A stretch of DNA of 64,000 nucleotides from an uncultured Eubacteriales bacterium (GTDB lineage: Bacteria > Bacillota > Clostridia > Christensenellales > Aristaeellaceae): contig CADCFG010000008.1 in assembly GCA_902800625.1 (NCBI GenBank), positions 62,001-126,000 on the forward strand, written 5' to 3'. Position 1 is the stretch's first letter; the number at the start of each line of letters is the position of its first letter. A model generated the notes under the pieces. That model searched no databases. It was not told where the DNA came from and saw nothing but the letters and a program-made list of their open reading frames with translations. Below, in pieces: positions 62,301 to 64,000 of the stretch. A program made the translations under genes and the position numbers.

Positions 62301-64000
62301 GCCCGTGCCAACACCGGCAGCTTCCGCGGCAAGATCGTGGACATGAACACGGCGGCGGTGGGCATTGAGGGCTACGCCGGCGTGACCATCGCCAGTGACG
62401 AGAACGACGAGATCACGGACGTGGCGGCCTACGACGAGATGAACTGCTACCCGGTAGTCACCGTCGTGAACAGCTCCAGTGACGACAGTATCTCGACCAC
62501 CGACCTGTTCACCGGCGAGAAGGCCACCGAAGCGCTGGGCCTGACCATCTACAGCGACGCTGGCGCGCTGGATTCCACAGACGGCGGCTACACCGTGCTC
62601 TACAACGCTGCTACCGGCGACACCGTCTATGAGAAGAACGGCAAGTACTTCCGCTTCACCTTCGGACAGGTGAAGGGCGATGACAGGTTCGAGCAGATCG
62701 AGGAACCCGCGAACATTGGCGAATATGAAGACAAGGGCATCTGGAACCTGTTCGCCTACAACTACGCTGACTCGCCCAGGTACTACGACGAGGGCCAGCG
62801 CGTGTATCTCGAACGGGAGAACGTGTTCTACTTCATGGAAGGTAACGGCGAGATCCAGATTTATGGCTCACTGGCCGACAAGGTCAAGGACGACCGCGGC
62901 AACGCCTCCAACGTCGGCAACACCAAGCTCTACGAGCTGCGCGACGTGGGTGTGAAGAACTACTACGACGGCTGGCTGCTCGATCGCTCCAACATGGACG
63001 TGGACGTGTACGGCGACGTGGACCTCCAGGATACCATGAGGATGTTCGAGTCCATAGCCAACATCACCTCGCGCAACGGCGCGCTGACCGTGGCCGACTA
63101 CTTCATCGACACCGACGGTGACGGCATCGGCGACGAGATGGAGCTGTCCGAATGGGATCTGCGCAATAGCGTGGCCAACACGGAGATCGACAGGAACATC
63201 CGCATCGACCACCTGGCGCTGCAGGTTTCCGTCATGGAGATGAGCGTGGAGCGCGATGCCATCAACTCCAAGACATGGTACATGGTGGGCAGCAAGCTCG
63301 ATGCGACTGCCGAGACCGCCGTACAGGTCATCAACAGCGACGACAAGTACTTCACTCCCGCTGTGATCACGTTCTGGTCCAACGATGATCTGTACCTGAT
63401 TCGCTCGGATTCCGGCGACGAACCGGTGTACGAGCAGCTGGGCCTGTATGTGAAAGCCCGCAACGGCGACGTGATCTTCATGACCCGCCAGGGCGAGGGC
63501 AACGACGCCAACACCACCGACTTCTACAGCACCGCGAGCACCGTGGACGTCGACGCCCGCGACCGGATCATCGTTCTGGAGGCGCTGGTGAACGTCGACT
63601 CCGCCACCAACAACGGCGGCATTACGACCTTCACCGCCCCGAAGGGCTATGACCTGCAGGGCAACGATCCGGATACCGTTACCAGCGCGGACATCTACAA
63701 GCTGGTCGACGGCGTCTACACGTCGATGGTCGACACGAACTTCAGCCAGAGCGAGCGCGCCTACGGCTCGGAGGTCAATTTCAAGTCTTCCGGCGAGGTC
63801 GACATGGCGCACGCCCAGGGCGAGCAGACACCGAACAGCCACATCAGCGCCGCCAACTGGACCATCGAGGGCGCGAGCCTGAAGGATGGCAGCCTGAATG
63901 CGGGCATCGGCCAGAGCGACGTGAACATGACTGCGCTGGGCGACGTCAGCTTCCTCTACAACCTGAACCACCTGCCCGAAGGGGATCGCATCGCCGAGCG
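32373..64000 (+). CDS. Giant secreted repeat protein (LktA-like filamentous adhesin type), open at window end
   Basis: One frame runs from ATG 32373 (AGGAGGA at 32359-32365) to the window end without a stop: at least 10,542 residues, over 1 MDa. Residues 1-42 are a signal peptide (RKRALALLAVLAMLATLLLG, cleavage after VLA). Then come a Pro/Glu/Thr tether (43 to ~310; EGSQTPVEGSQTPAEGSQTP), RTX-like NTGAGDDTV and NTGEGNDQV (477, 510), acidic linkers, and thousands of residues of Gly/Ala/Val repeats of the type VGVGASVAVNxxxNxxxAxI, probably beta-solenoid. Inserted are a helical domain (~2566-2888), three PRDIS modules, a helical segment (~3576-3700), a Gln/Asn linker (~3803-3907), Tyr-rich modules with a 197-residue duplication, and a 45-residue array. 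The style matches giant filamentous adhesins of the leukotoxin LktA type; the toxin name implies nothing proven. The C-terminal anchor is not visible. Confidence 0.9.
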   Translation, partial: MKRNNMKGIIRKEKQSRKRALALLAVLAMLATLLLGGLCVLAEEGGGSLPDQQQGQTTGGAVNDSPDPGVAVATDQAAGAGVSAGNETPVTPTEGSQTPVEGSQTPAEGSQTPTEGETQAPAEGGVPAENGAPVEGTAPVEGSVPANGDAPVESGAPTEGGEIPAAPAEGQATDGMPDANAKTDPESSVPQEDAGSAAAAGTTDPAVSGEGETTGEESANDGTAPEGVEPQENAETVAAAGATDAAMSGEEETTGEESANDGTAPEDVEPQESTVSTAAASAADPVEGGEGETASEESVDAEAEPAAGEASILDEDGAATQTFENDKPSDEEGAIVHNAIQKAIDAALSSIDANTTEVTIQVKAGEYDGDITINRAKYAIHTGGSSLLYQLPANLLLKIVAVDAEKDGDDYTPTASGTAKVNGNINIDGIDVLLAGIYLSLEKKLTVANASLTVVGTAEDDTVNIEAGKGAEDIEVNTGAGDDTVSLSKSGVPATSANSPAVTDNTVTVNTGEGNDQVNVDIASGDIYNKVEIQDEDAYHLHVSGTLKEENNRITTSTSGQTQTFNFKNSGGNVLSIAMDKDAQRVLSDELLNKNQVKIDLAKADTDNNLTVTTVNGKKTAVYTAETPFTNYVIVTTPTKDYASIVIKGGSGMLNQLIIDEANIKKDGSTVELNDVIARDMNLIVKGEKIILNGRIAAQYVKLAAAAGKEVQIAEPEENGAGDGNDDGDDGEGDDEGDGEGDGEGDGDEEESGISLSDVMDAGKSLVADFFNVSHSAEVIIGKDAVVYSGSDVDITATVIENGGILDITAITDVLNLVNVKVGSAKINVAGKVYAGVNLDTVLTAETASAASAFKTNPALGFNDDESAIKMNTSVDTFIEAGSSNGYLSSLAVSVAVLNSEINLLDGAVLEATGDIVAESKGKVNVKTSASAGNLPFSLGVSAIVTDVHTQVGGTLDDVASNGGAASLKSRNGNVLLNSVGDVKAVTNAAKGETNTGKSGGYFAIDVLVQNVATQVNPNAKITAKGDIAVHSTANANVTTNAVSAVMNQPEEPAGESNGEGEGQGEGEGEGQGEGEGEGSGEGAGDENAEEGAEEEGAGDENGTPGTMDYVKNISKLLLGKVATMIGREDLADKLTMGLTTPQYTVTPSVQNEADKGQVAVSRSKANENTKVKVAVAPKEGWEIDQVTYRYLTPGSSRYNVSTPINISENHTGPNEWSFTMPAYDIIIRVTYKKKETPAPTTAPDDEEEDEGLGSLFGEDAEPEEEEDLGLNDLFKEEEEEEDDLDYDISSLFNEGAGGAGGSDLPSNLAKQESTESTAIEVKIAEGITNGALLLGEFGQKMKVEPGQAVQIVVNPAVATVDGKQVIYKLTDGSLQVTYTAGGETKTEALTADRHGRYFYTIPTGASNISFTAAFEEDPNATGAGAQAPNAGAAGVQVTGALAVGVVLNNNNAVIDAGTGKLEAGGTVDVAAIATTISSTTADGTGVTPDATIAAANPEQEQAAEEAQPESSWAEHKANAVKIDVTENGTVTGTVDKNQKNKVVLTVTPENENYEIEKVVAVYTDLNGNRQTKVLTSAGNANTYVLLLEDTSDSIQDREIFAQEGTEVVVQAIFKKKAGATAQTPTQHAATYVNGKAHPVKLTITGDGELTLENNWDNGYVFTSTPGESSLATGATFSYKFTKKADAPATVAETGEITPDASGKIIFSSNLMNYVADGTVVEIIATYPADSRPLSASAVVVEEPDDGTAPTETPAEGVTVSLTKSGEQGAAELTEAKCGDVIVVNVSKADANKTIKRVTISYIPDGKTEAVTVELKPTDEGQYSFRMPKIQAAAAGQAGGTETGSTANGVTIKVEVGAKGIAIKGTDAVKADTADPTVITVSAVQTHFDEGDAISFSIKKKEGEGESQTETDAVGYEITKVTATAIGADDMDTPLEDTDLQVVQNANGTFTVKRVGANEADGLNFANIKFSVTVAKLPVPVTAAQLGQNAHGTITINPGSEFTKSGRVITARIVGTTDNTNPNQPQPYRVKNGSVKAIVRKADGSTVEVAGTKTDAGAWSFMVPAGTPDDATIEVTAQFEAGSDDPKTTPLSAGVAVGVTVTRSTNNAIIKSGVIEAGGLSVNAETTKADATLKSAAGYSEGNIGIGGAVSVNVSAAKTNAKIFKQVTDKDNNTRTTDITLTGGNLDVKANADVHFGTEANAAGDKKAASTGVGAGIGVAVTGADAVAAVQDGVKLRQKAGTYLDGVTVMATQTVDDAMSSKAGSAGGGISITPVLALDITGSDAQAYLGKLADGNGNAVTLALGTVDELKKIGSNDGDTLKTVVVYARNDAKHNVTADATAKGGRAAVGGSFDITIVNDSALARLSNSVTANGVYVGADSNSTVTSVSIAGAEGAGGSNSGSTASGSADSQADNMVSGGAGLAGVNGSNNVNAGSIMGNSAGRQQAQTSEGSVAVAAGFVLNIQKNTAKAEIDDGAIVKAIRAPQYTGEDGSAPWEQGMNGGVHVVSQNRTEAVIKANASATKSDIGVGVGVAINVVKIDNIARVALAKIEADSLDVRAIIAHPTEEAAPGEVDAPDGKAAFAEKLEQLLYDLITDMMNEMGLMKYSDKVAGGISKLVSDIANDFANTMFNGTGFEPILQFESFAAMGNQLAQNGTAIKNYITSIPEKLKLKLEGILKGVIGEEAYAQLTEGNIEALKTTVVNAFKEKFIGGEGSTGLLEQFAKKIGLDAAKELLNIGLETVQNGLGGKDFDPTIFQERMKGVFTNALNNAKQEAINMATAEANAVLGNIMQGLNMDIVMDQAKLKAKLQEEFTTAVKNLGTEILQTCTQGFVDVEKFIAYAQAGNFAEDLKNRLKTAVKNAGLAITNAALDSLTDALNVKLKAEDVSGKHVIRTEAIAGAGASKVGVAGGVAVAVITGTTKAEIADLTPSQASTYTIDVKDGLTVSAANDQKVVTAASGAEAINGDADTSGGTAGTADKDKEGGADDVVNTENVDQAQETPEADGASTTVTVGTGSDAKTYNIKLKVTNANGGTATFKEGSDKVVTLTVKDGYSLPGKITYTYTDKTGKIKTGTLIVRVDSASEEEGLDDDEQGKGSFAYVIPRDISEDAAKNEITLSIDFVAPQFKIETGKGGTVTTTTNGNRWTGTLELDTTNYPQGAYKLPETVAYTYLDSSGSEKNGTVKVNNGVFRFIKPRDISEDPTKQTVTFTVLFDEILYNVGAPKEKIDGEASFSAITEEARKKIYNVDVDGRKKEKESDPIQAMVGDLVKVTVPSVKVVTKNGKEEKHRLKGVYYTYKTGNRTETEEAIVVESTTATDTVYCFYMPEGEITEIGVIYETEAVNEVKEAIQAKTLFTKTAGGKEYAFLKNVGAGGTVEPVQGSEDKLWGTVTVDDLHVLPTTATMTYLDKNGAVQSRTISIREDGGFALFMPRDISDKEGERNIQLNVTFATKQSATQNQASNNKGKSVGVGAAFAFTYGKIGTGAQIGDNRIVAADTVEIRALSNRKVKSASTAGTDPLARGSNDGAPESAADPNKTKAKDISVDASIAVSLLDNVLNTRVGTGTIITTTGGDTVEVDPQAAAATREKARSEYDERLQTYNRVYAKAMQAAVERVKSENGGKLPDDYVFENTPEYLAAYNEARDTAKAAADRLYKLKNGRVMTNAEFEASKAYQDFLKIYTHPGEYVEPQVDHANFLMTAKETGVSLAQASSFAMGGSTAVGAAVALNIVTTELTTDFLGEATLQNGSAFIAAISASEDETNALATAMGADMERYAKKVKHAEAVAENEINDVTTGAIYDNMGQNQGQGQGNNNGTSGNINNKLDKEKSNTDPNDPNGNKPKDNAPLSTNVMKSQNTNQNTDAGGSGTSEGFQEANGQTGQNFGTGINNGGQGQGGDQQGSQKVQVAAAVGLTVSKHKANTKVQGKIKAAGGAQVIASNEGNFRTLGTGAAVSLAQNTNSVAMGVAVSVNRNEANTLVSGEIMGYNGKTGDITIAADLTQNTTGKYRGLIAAQSLAGAVSGSGGKATVSGAISVLVSDAVTTAKVADDARIEGRAIDIHATDKSKLSVRAGAISVSKGTSVGIGASFATIFSNNEVEASIGDGATITGNRLDLTAEKKMVTMKDYAFAWGADSLVTDSTEADEDADTGILDMKKDEASGGYKVHIEITSGDLVKAVDVLNFLSSTNYYAEAIAGSIISSSASNSQASVAGSVAVIYFNNKIRSRIGAAAVTMRKLLDENGEVVKVLDNNGKVIKELDGSMAVNARSGSNTRMIAGALSVSPSKVGVGFDLAVLIDNDDVKAAVGNLTEQTTTGNMGSVTIPGDTAEKHATINVDGDYTQNATVDSDVQLFTVAAAVATGTQSNSVGGAINVIVANNKAVAEVGDNASITAGRKLDVNAKTDEDLLLISLSISSAGGTAAVGGTVDVTVNKALTKAIVGAGAELKARGGDASVTAIDKERLISIIASASAATGGSGNAVAGSLGVLITRSDTNVDLRDSAKVISETDNVNVLAKSNSVIANGIIAASGSTGSGVAVGATVSVNVFNRNVGVNTNNAVLTAGKNILSQALAKDVTVLVNVAMAASSSGAAVSGTIPVIVSQSSITNKNTGSFTATAEGSIGIESDLDAVLVDAAGGISLSGGSAAVGAILSTVVYLNTIETELSDDAVLIAKARDNVDDIIPTGLNHKSLGDLIREGILGQEIPVVTRRGIYVGATGRERVILASIAVGAASTGAGSGVVNTLVVKNVIKADAKKATMVAGYNNIEGTRTGTGDIAVNAADDAVLFNCAGAVSVGGTAGVGATVVALVFAQDVLAQADGNTKSSRDISVTSNTDNNMWLLALSFGGGGTAGVSVGANAAVFRGKNRAWMGGTANADGAVDVKADSDNIFVNAALSASVGGTAGVTPVLVVSYFENTTDARITHKYIDDEDKEAENTASPVVNAGGAVNVLANSREVITSDAMGAAIGGVAGVSGTLELTISKLTTRAMIEGRFAEGETGAKVTANTKAASNTAADAAGVNVQARDKFTLVNVVTTIAGAGTAAVGIAAQVDVAFSTVTAAIGSAAEVTAKRGAVNVNADSDRTVDAIAMNLAAAGVAGVGVTLTTTVAGGKMDKDASDALFTKEEGKGFNPIEILQQIFGKKGDNSNKGVVNKHAQGEEIDTSMLKNEDANEPGMQDRMDGYGGYGQTAGSQYVVYSGVMDATGETEQFDVYVAGTNKYDDKVTRYYKNKNDNKWYVINDDGMMEEGSAPSGSYTKLENKQSQTEEKIDGQNRDLYLTANGEKVYKKDNKYYYYYGKNDSKNGTKEYTGAAADLKAVYPGSQMNKADGTGAESFGEDEYNHGADNLSRGKSAGQALLAKGTSAVIGNGAKVTAENGDINVLSNDELSALMLSGILSIGGVAGVSVGISVGVLNSNVAATVDNDAKLSAGRNVTVHAATGGAHVDVNNPRQNDVTNRSDAKGVMNKANEQYDGKADVSNSAVRMIGVVAGGGGVAGVAVAMGALVVTSDVKALMLGDVTKAEDVNVGAGMNFDPALTTVVTAAIGGCAGVGVSAAGTWFQGNVTSAIGGDAKLNNVKNVYVTSNGKTKAVNAAAGVAGGIAGVAVNGAINYSGVDVDTFIGQGVNIDASNDVKVTSDFDTTSDAWVAAVTAGLVGVGVSVVANVADTNSQAYIGVTPSGSPRQFSTADAKGTVKAAHDIAVSNKLRGDLDIIGVGISAGAVAVNGMVLIGVNRVKDIAAVNKANVTAGNELSVKTGMKGNGKIYTTSVQGGAVAVGATVAVVYLGGESDAFIDTTDSTVTAGSINMKAGSLEEQNGQEVLTPFKTTAQTLMVTGSAGGVAAAINFGIAVNASKNKARIIGESGKLDAGNVTIDANGQTLAYSIIANAAAGAITANVSTALATLISEQYAGINTAAEMTLTGDVSVVSNQNWGHTGNFSIATIKKEDLGSAATEALVTQFKTMAEAYIFSASAGALSINANTAVATANATGIAEVKGDKLDVGGNLTVQSNGESKANADVNNLAFAAYSVGLMNAFAVAAGRFESRVGTRDSETGSLTVGGNLNVETNYNANANSVVNPAFGGLSASLMNVGLNLAFAKVKTNAGAYVQGKGLTKATGELNVKAIGTAQAMSEVKAAVFQVSVASIALNFAFADLGAKQTASASGRRIEAASANITSEFNYNANKAGAKTIVGGSAAEQEDENGGGASISLVNVKANTTAAVISANVKSEFAANSANITGALTVETKGDSFADADVASPTINVAWANAALNVLVARARGEFKAEISGGDATVNGVTGIKAGSATVNTIAKVRAEAVGTSPAVSVAMGNLETNIAVADTGAKIAALVHGTENADGTTTTGTLNLGSGKLTVNANTNATAAAQIIASTIAISKVNLAVNVVVSDVNVNQRSGVDNMNIVAGSVDIESNLNQDDTNYEAHSLATTGNPDGEVEVSAYSGGAHTATALSSATVTSEFSSPSATISGGDGMLKVKTNANIYNKAYKYEPAFVVGIGKAALVFVYAKVNDNDTNTPNFSSRVASLAGSGITAGGIEVGTNYRIVTEAVSGAPLASVTLFGVNANLAMAQTNAVADASLINNSSITANAVSVNTNAEKIQAIARTEQAKFSASAFDVAANYSKAVTNFKQNATLTNTGSMSIVNSLNVTSTVTPRSNSQTSGTSDDEQDYNVLALAQTGASAGANKDDDDVKITLVGLDANTSEASAAQSSNATINNIGGTIYAGSLNIVANGGESKANASAKNAFVAGLISAGSLVAKAFTGESINASLIGGTVDVGGGVTINAFGNAISRAVSQSPGSLAVASVKISYADAKIGESETAPQTVTAGISGSKVTAGGDVNVVAKNTGDAMARVEKGTVVALIDEGIAQLPTESYYRTEAYVKHRRNQSNAIVDPAEVKADGDITIRTEDSPMATSVANGTGIGFLTSTNVTYGSNIIEANSQVDIDGTVAAQGSLNVRTNSAVTMRAETNSDGGGFFKGDWLRVLNRLTRSGIINIADGSVLSANYGDLNIISQMGRGFNNIEDSIITRATISSGGVVDLGYIKDTTEINTTAKVNIGQGVRIADRFNTVTIRSDASQPGLRVTGWADASGLGVHPEVDSQIQLDLTSHVNLNADPTSGNAGNARTEIEGRKVHVTAIIGKLEEDVNSYAKGSALGAEILAMNHARTGLNARNIICNTRIIGHDEALLYASTLPEYRDANVDLLARVQLNAIGKAEASGYLYVWKDYDRDTEIKLQSGYSTTLDIDGLEYVGAKLETDIFEFNPGSRVNNEQRTGGFVSKKTDHGGEFVRTHTNTIKDPVLYLGDAAAGIYIEAGSYKNKQYVRAVGIKNDANIWNTGDPGKIVINNINNYMPGFAYLNSDIEGTVTVYDQSVIPLVDITNNTNRAIELKDVQFRNDGFVYPRVYHNNVRYDVNPIHTDYMPVLHVLSGGSGDVVLTGLVALYDGAAIFEFTNTPFYRGKLLSKPTVTVANAKDTTTTVADTQNIRPLWTRKLIVVGAGNIGNSAIEQENSTDGPFYAWIVTENIDENGNKQTTDKVNIFFDVAKYTDGRAGQDVIVSSIGDSYMHLAAIQLRAVNSLADAAQLIDSMEAPTLQLHNINSGANLYLELDEGRNVFTIGGQMVTIPVPGTLEYDTTGSAKLINNYEINGRDMLLYYETSRDPSTGVSAYTLPNGTVFYMDDYGNVTRIEEAGTAMAVGEYKFRDTDKDGTVDVIDLNGGVSINLVTGVLNVAEDTTFEVVLEAIKGVWLNDPNGDGIYTDGLFKGGIKVRFTETSGAEKTLSFEEMGAWNGKTWYYMVSMKPNLDLKQSNDNFMIAWNTATDKVELYRVGTVVTDTRSNEGENKDRFKNLDKDKKVEGDNYCTARTKKDAVLGHDNRYVDTPWKLVDRWPSYRSSTYYYTVDNFAGTNQAIRMVYTNGGFAKYEYKDGNSWKTLDVVTVKGLGVTVNYAKGSNASITAYQTLKDIFWDFKEASGVWGNHKGKDGKQITAWVTVKRSSGDYEIAPNAGDDVFRFTEPYHHASPWYEPWKWYYEWRTTDLQANEYFVNIRYIKLEPSSASLAKENYDTETYYIAYDTYTKPANETEENQHAIKSGDNERRIFSRAVTSEEGVETLYYYEIVNGEEQEVKLSLHIDKTPTDEYKLYYSDQYLDDEHTQRKPFNLTGMVEGPNDTTVFSGTQLPGVGAFTLKQDSNGRNWVVLNNEIYYRYYALDENGNRLTQIYRESGDDNWKFGDFFVKATLDVDGNVTSVKLVKIVPREREDFTGAEQNQNFTQLKIDGVTDTQNVYTKTEQLDIVYYYKVNEELRGSATSETTFVDQLGNQYTINLKSNMTTAIDAVEIKLGDVTYYVQGVCVPVQQENTTYYNQAMEAGVKMNIFKDLGLTIKLMADVVYKQKIDGVEYESPSGMKYFKGKATAAGVIDNTVSASSVWVDDDGSEASQTVDAVFTPNYTGRGWNKTTSTLTASTADLVLVTIDDATDAENVFLKTSEMDSAYYYKKNEQMFGTIQNATQNFTFTDQLGRTYSGRVNEDMAAENLAIKVMCGTATYYIKAARCESFKVGEETHYKQVIATGPQLIYTNEALTESFMDDVVYKQTIHGANYHNATLGTYFSGKASAGVIDNSGVANSAIDPNGSAISANTVVVFDWNSTSGRWEKTTKKLADDRILVLYTEGYLPQLDENDNPKLDAEGKPIVSTTPVKEYRNEYVRQSEWNSLVNEYQTIPYYTLNLSGAKLTAVDTTPDTVPVLTKLSAWDGQTATGLTPSFYIAPYAVDISTGNLYADRVMLEGSSDINMQDVVFSDGTTGYAWLNLYKSKVIPGTGKLVLRFGDAKQEANGANETPTMTIAGPIDGIKLHTVALNDPNGIVSRSGDDNKSYRITNTMYLTYSGLVVNMKPGFTAKFDGEIYDSNKINASSIKQTEEERLVNDQKPEQTVHTTQMFMLKGGSVQDVWYEMRTDRVAVDRNGNYWLKNEDGSWNTTPLTISEIKIPRGGNHESVDVRRDGLVTVKDASGKIWLDMTLSKAKDETGRWVVYYTMPMVGGSVRAGSDGTVVADGDAYTQMIMEAKGVDFVFIESDTPNVKAPLDVTIKMLDDAGKLLDSEPVNEQTDIEAGGTLTIKSRAPEGTIGLPSNPLDAVFGNLVLEDLDENNIIATNTYIYVDDGDAHMDSGHIIVDGAIFDLATKNGNVVLGDDKFNDGLSADDLVYSLIVINGGDVFINTNVNLDVDGSVDQTHSQYTKNTEATSNGDMGFNHIVIVGKNKDNRVSLATLNAAGTIMANHVELGLADSNAIIADILAETHTDIVVSVKDTFELGDLVTTSNDWVVNTDAKLDNGAVANISLKGTEEGKKDAVNLGTLDVLNGSTLTVQNIEGGTGGMSVAGNTTISGTGSSATIDLIGDVKVGDDNNPNSKLTVTGATLDVTSSAGGMTVTGDALINGAATATIKVKDTARVNGKLDVTEKSNLTVSTINNGEGGMEIGSDATVNDATATINVTGDVKVGDDNNPNSKLTVTVTTKENGTGGMEVGSDATVNDATATINVTGDVKVGDDNNPNSKLTVTGATLDVTSSAGGMNVTGDALINALNGNISTATIKVKEDATVGGRLDVLDGSKLDLTSSDGGMAVAGDALIDNASTATIALNKSATVGGRLDVLDGSKLDLTSSDGGMAVTGDTLIDNASTATITLNKSAVVGGRLDVLNDSTLNLTSSDGGMAVTGDTLIDNASTATITLNKSATVGGTLDVLNGSELYLTSSDGGMAVAGETNIKNNSTATVTVYGDATVGDSAHASDLNVDRASTLNLTSTDGGMAVAGDALIDNASTATVRLHDTAEVKRTLDVLRGSKLDLTSSDGSMDIGDRTRIEDLSEVTATVKTDAIIRNDVNVDTSKLTVTAGNDAEIDGMVTAHGSRKADGTVDKDAIVNVDAGAGLRLVDRSATEHGGVDAKDANVKLVARTENMVVDHITAADAIVKARANTGSFRGKIVDMNTAAVGIEGYAGVTIASDENDEITDVAAYDEMNCYPVVTVVNSSSDDSISTTDLFTGEKATEALGLTIYSDAGALDSTDGGYTVLYNAATGDTVYEKNGKYFRFTFGQVKGDDRFEQIEEPANIGEYEDKGIWNLFAYNYADSPRYYDEGQRVYLERENVFYFMEGNGEIQIYGSLADKVKDDRGNASNVGNTKLYELRDVGVKNYYDGWLLDRSNMDVDVYGDVDLQDTMRMFESIANITSRNGALTVADYFIDTDGDGIGDEMELSEWDLRNSVANTEIDRNIRIDHLALQVSVMEMSVERDAINSKTWYMVGSKLDATAETAVQVINSDDKYFTPAVITFWSNDDLYLIRSDSGDEPVYEQLGLYVKARNGDVIFMTRQGEGNDANTTDFYSTASTVDVDARDRIIVLEALVNVDSATNNGGITTFTAPKGYDLQGNDPDTVTSADIYKLVDGVYTSMVDTNFSQSERAYGSEVNFKSSGEVDMAHAQGEQTPNSHISAANWTIEGASLKDGSLNAGIGQSDVNMTALGDVSFLYNLNHLPEGDRIAE
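36129..36290 (+). repeat. Three exact-period 18-residue LF repeats in the giant protein
   Basis: LGSLFGED, LNDLFKEE and ISSLFNEG begin at residues 1253, 1271 and 1289. Each is followed or preceded by a Glu/Asp-rich stretch; the period is 54 bp. Confidence 0.8.
57231..58400 (+). repeat. Tandem duplication of a ~197-residue Tyr-rich module
   Basis: Two diverged copies, starting at 57234 (DGVTDTQNVYTKTEQLDIVY) and 57825 (DDATDAENVFLKTSEMDSAY), are 591 bp apart. They share YYYKxNE, DQLGxxY, a TYY strand followed by a Cys, DVVYKQxI and a GVIDN motif. Confidence 0.75.
60440..62000 (+). repeat. 45-residue (135-bp) tandem repeat array near the window end
   Basis: The units carry GGRLDVLDGSKLDLTSSDGG and GMAVAGDALIDNASTATI. 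Four consecutive units are spaced exactly 135 bp apart (matching points 61256, 61391, 61526, 61661) and are nearly identical at DNA level. Flanking units are longer or diverged; an earlier family carries VGDDNNPNSKLTV three times. Confidence 0.85.

Noticed and set aside
50214-63971. Further long minus-strand frames (50214-51677, 51678-55196, 55917-59909, 60081-62273, 62868-63971)
   Set aside because: Same mirror register as above; each ends where the giant gene uses a TCA, TTA or CTA codon.

Overview
The window is a high-GC chromosomal segment that reads like a strictly anaerobic gut Bacillota (class Clostridia, possibly near Christensenellales; this placement is inference). The signs are a pyruvate:ferredoxin oxidoreductase, an rpsF-ssb-rpsR operon, strong AAGGAGG ribosome binding sites, sigma70-type promoters, BspA-like secreted repeats, a GHKL sensor kinase and both membrane-bound and MalT-type LuxR regulators. 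No rRNA operon, complete tRNA or CRISPR array was seen.

Layout. 1-1.2 kb: 3' end of nifJ, converging on a LuxR regulator with a membrane N-terminus (1.26-2.66 kb). 2.9-7.9 kb: a secreted LRR (BspA-like) protein and an orphan metal/cobalamin-type binding protein. 8-10.4 kb: a MerR/TipAS autoregulator, then rpsF-ssb-rpsR. 10.6-17.7 kb: an HD-GYP c-di-GMP phosphodiesterase, a Na/Pi cotransporter coupled to an ArsC-like gene, cysteine synthase, and a NYN/LOTUS RNase-like gene. 17.9-24.1 kb: an accessory islet bracketed by two broken copies of the same PfkB kinase gene. It holds small AT-richer unknown genes, two arrays of short helical-turn repeats, a 3' fragment of a tRNA-Met and an AAA-ATPase/PD-(D/E)XK gene.

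24.5-64 kb: a GHKL kinase and a divergent MalT/LuxR regulator lead into a three-gene operon-like run: a TPR membrane protein, a secreted TPR protein with a Glu/Ala repeat, and a giant secreted protein. The giant reading frame starts at 32373 and is still open at 64000, so at least 10,542 residues are encoded here. It has a signal peptide, an acidic Pro-rich tether, RTX-like motifs, and thousands of residues of glycine/alanine/valine beta-solenoid-like repeats. A helical domain, 18-residue LF repeats, PRDIS modules, a duplicated 197-residue module and a 45-residue tandem array interrupt these. It most resembles giant filamentous adhesins of the leukotoxin LktA type. Very long open frames on the opposite strand (up to 5,894 codons) are codon mirrors of it.

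Working model (inference): the kinase and MalT-type regulator control the TPR-TPR-giant unit, which builds or displays a megadalton surface filament. The upstream genes are ordinary housekeeping plus surface and uptake functions, and the PfkB-flanked islet is a decayed mobile insertion.
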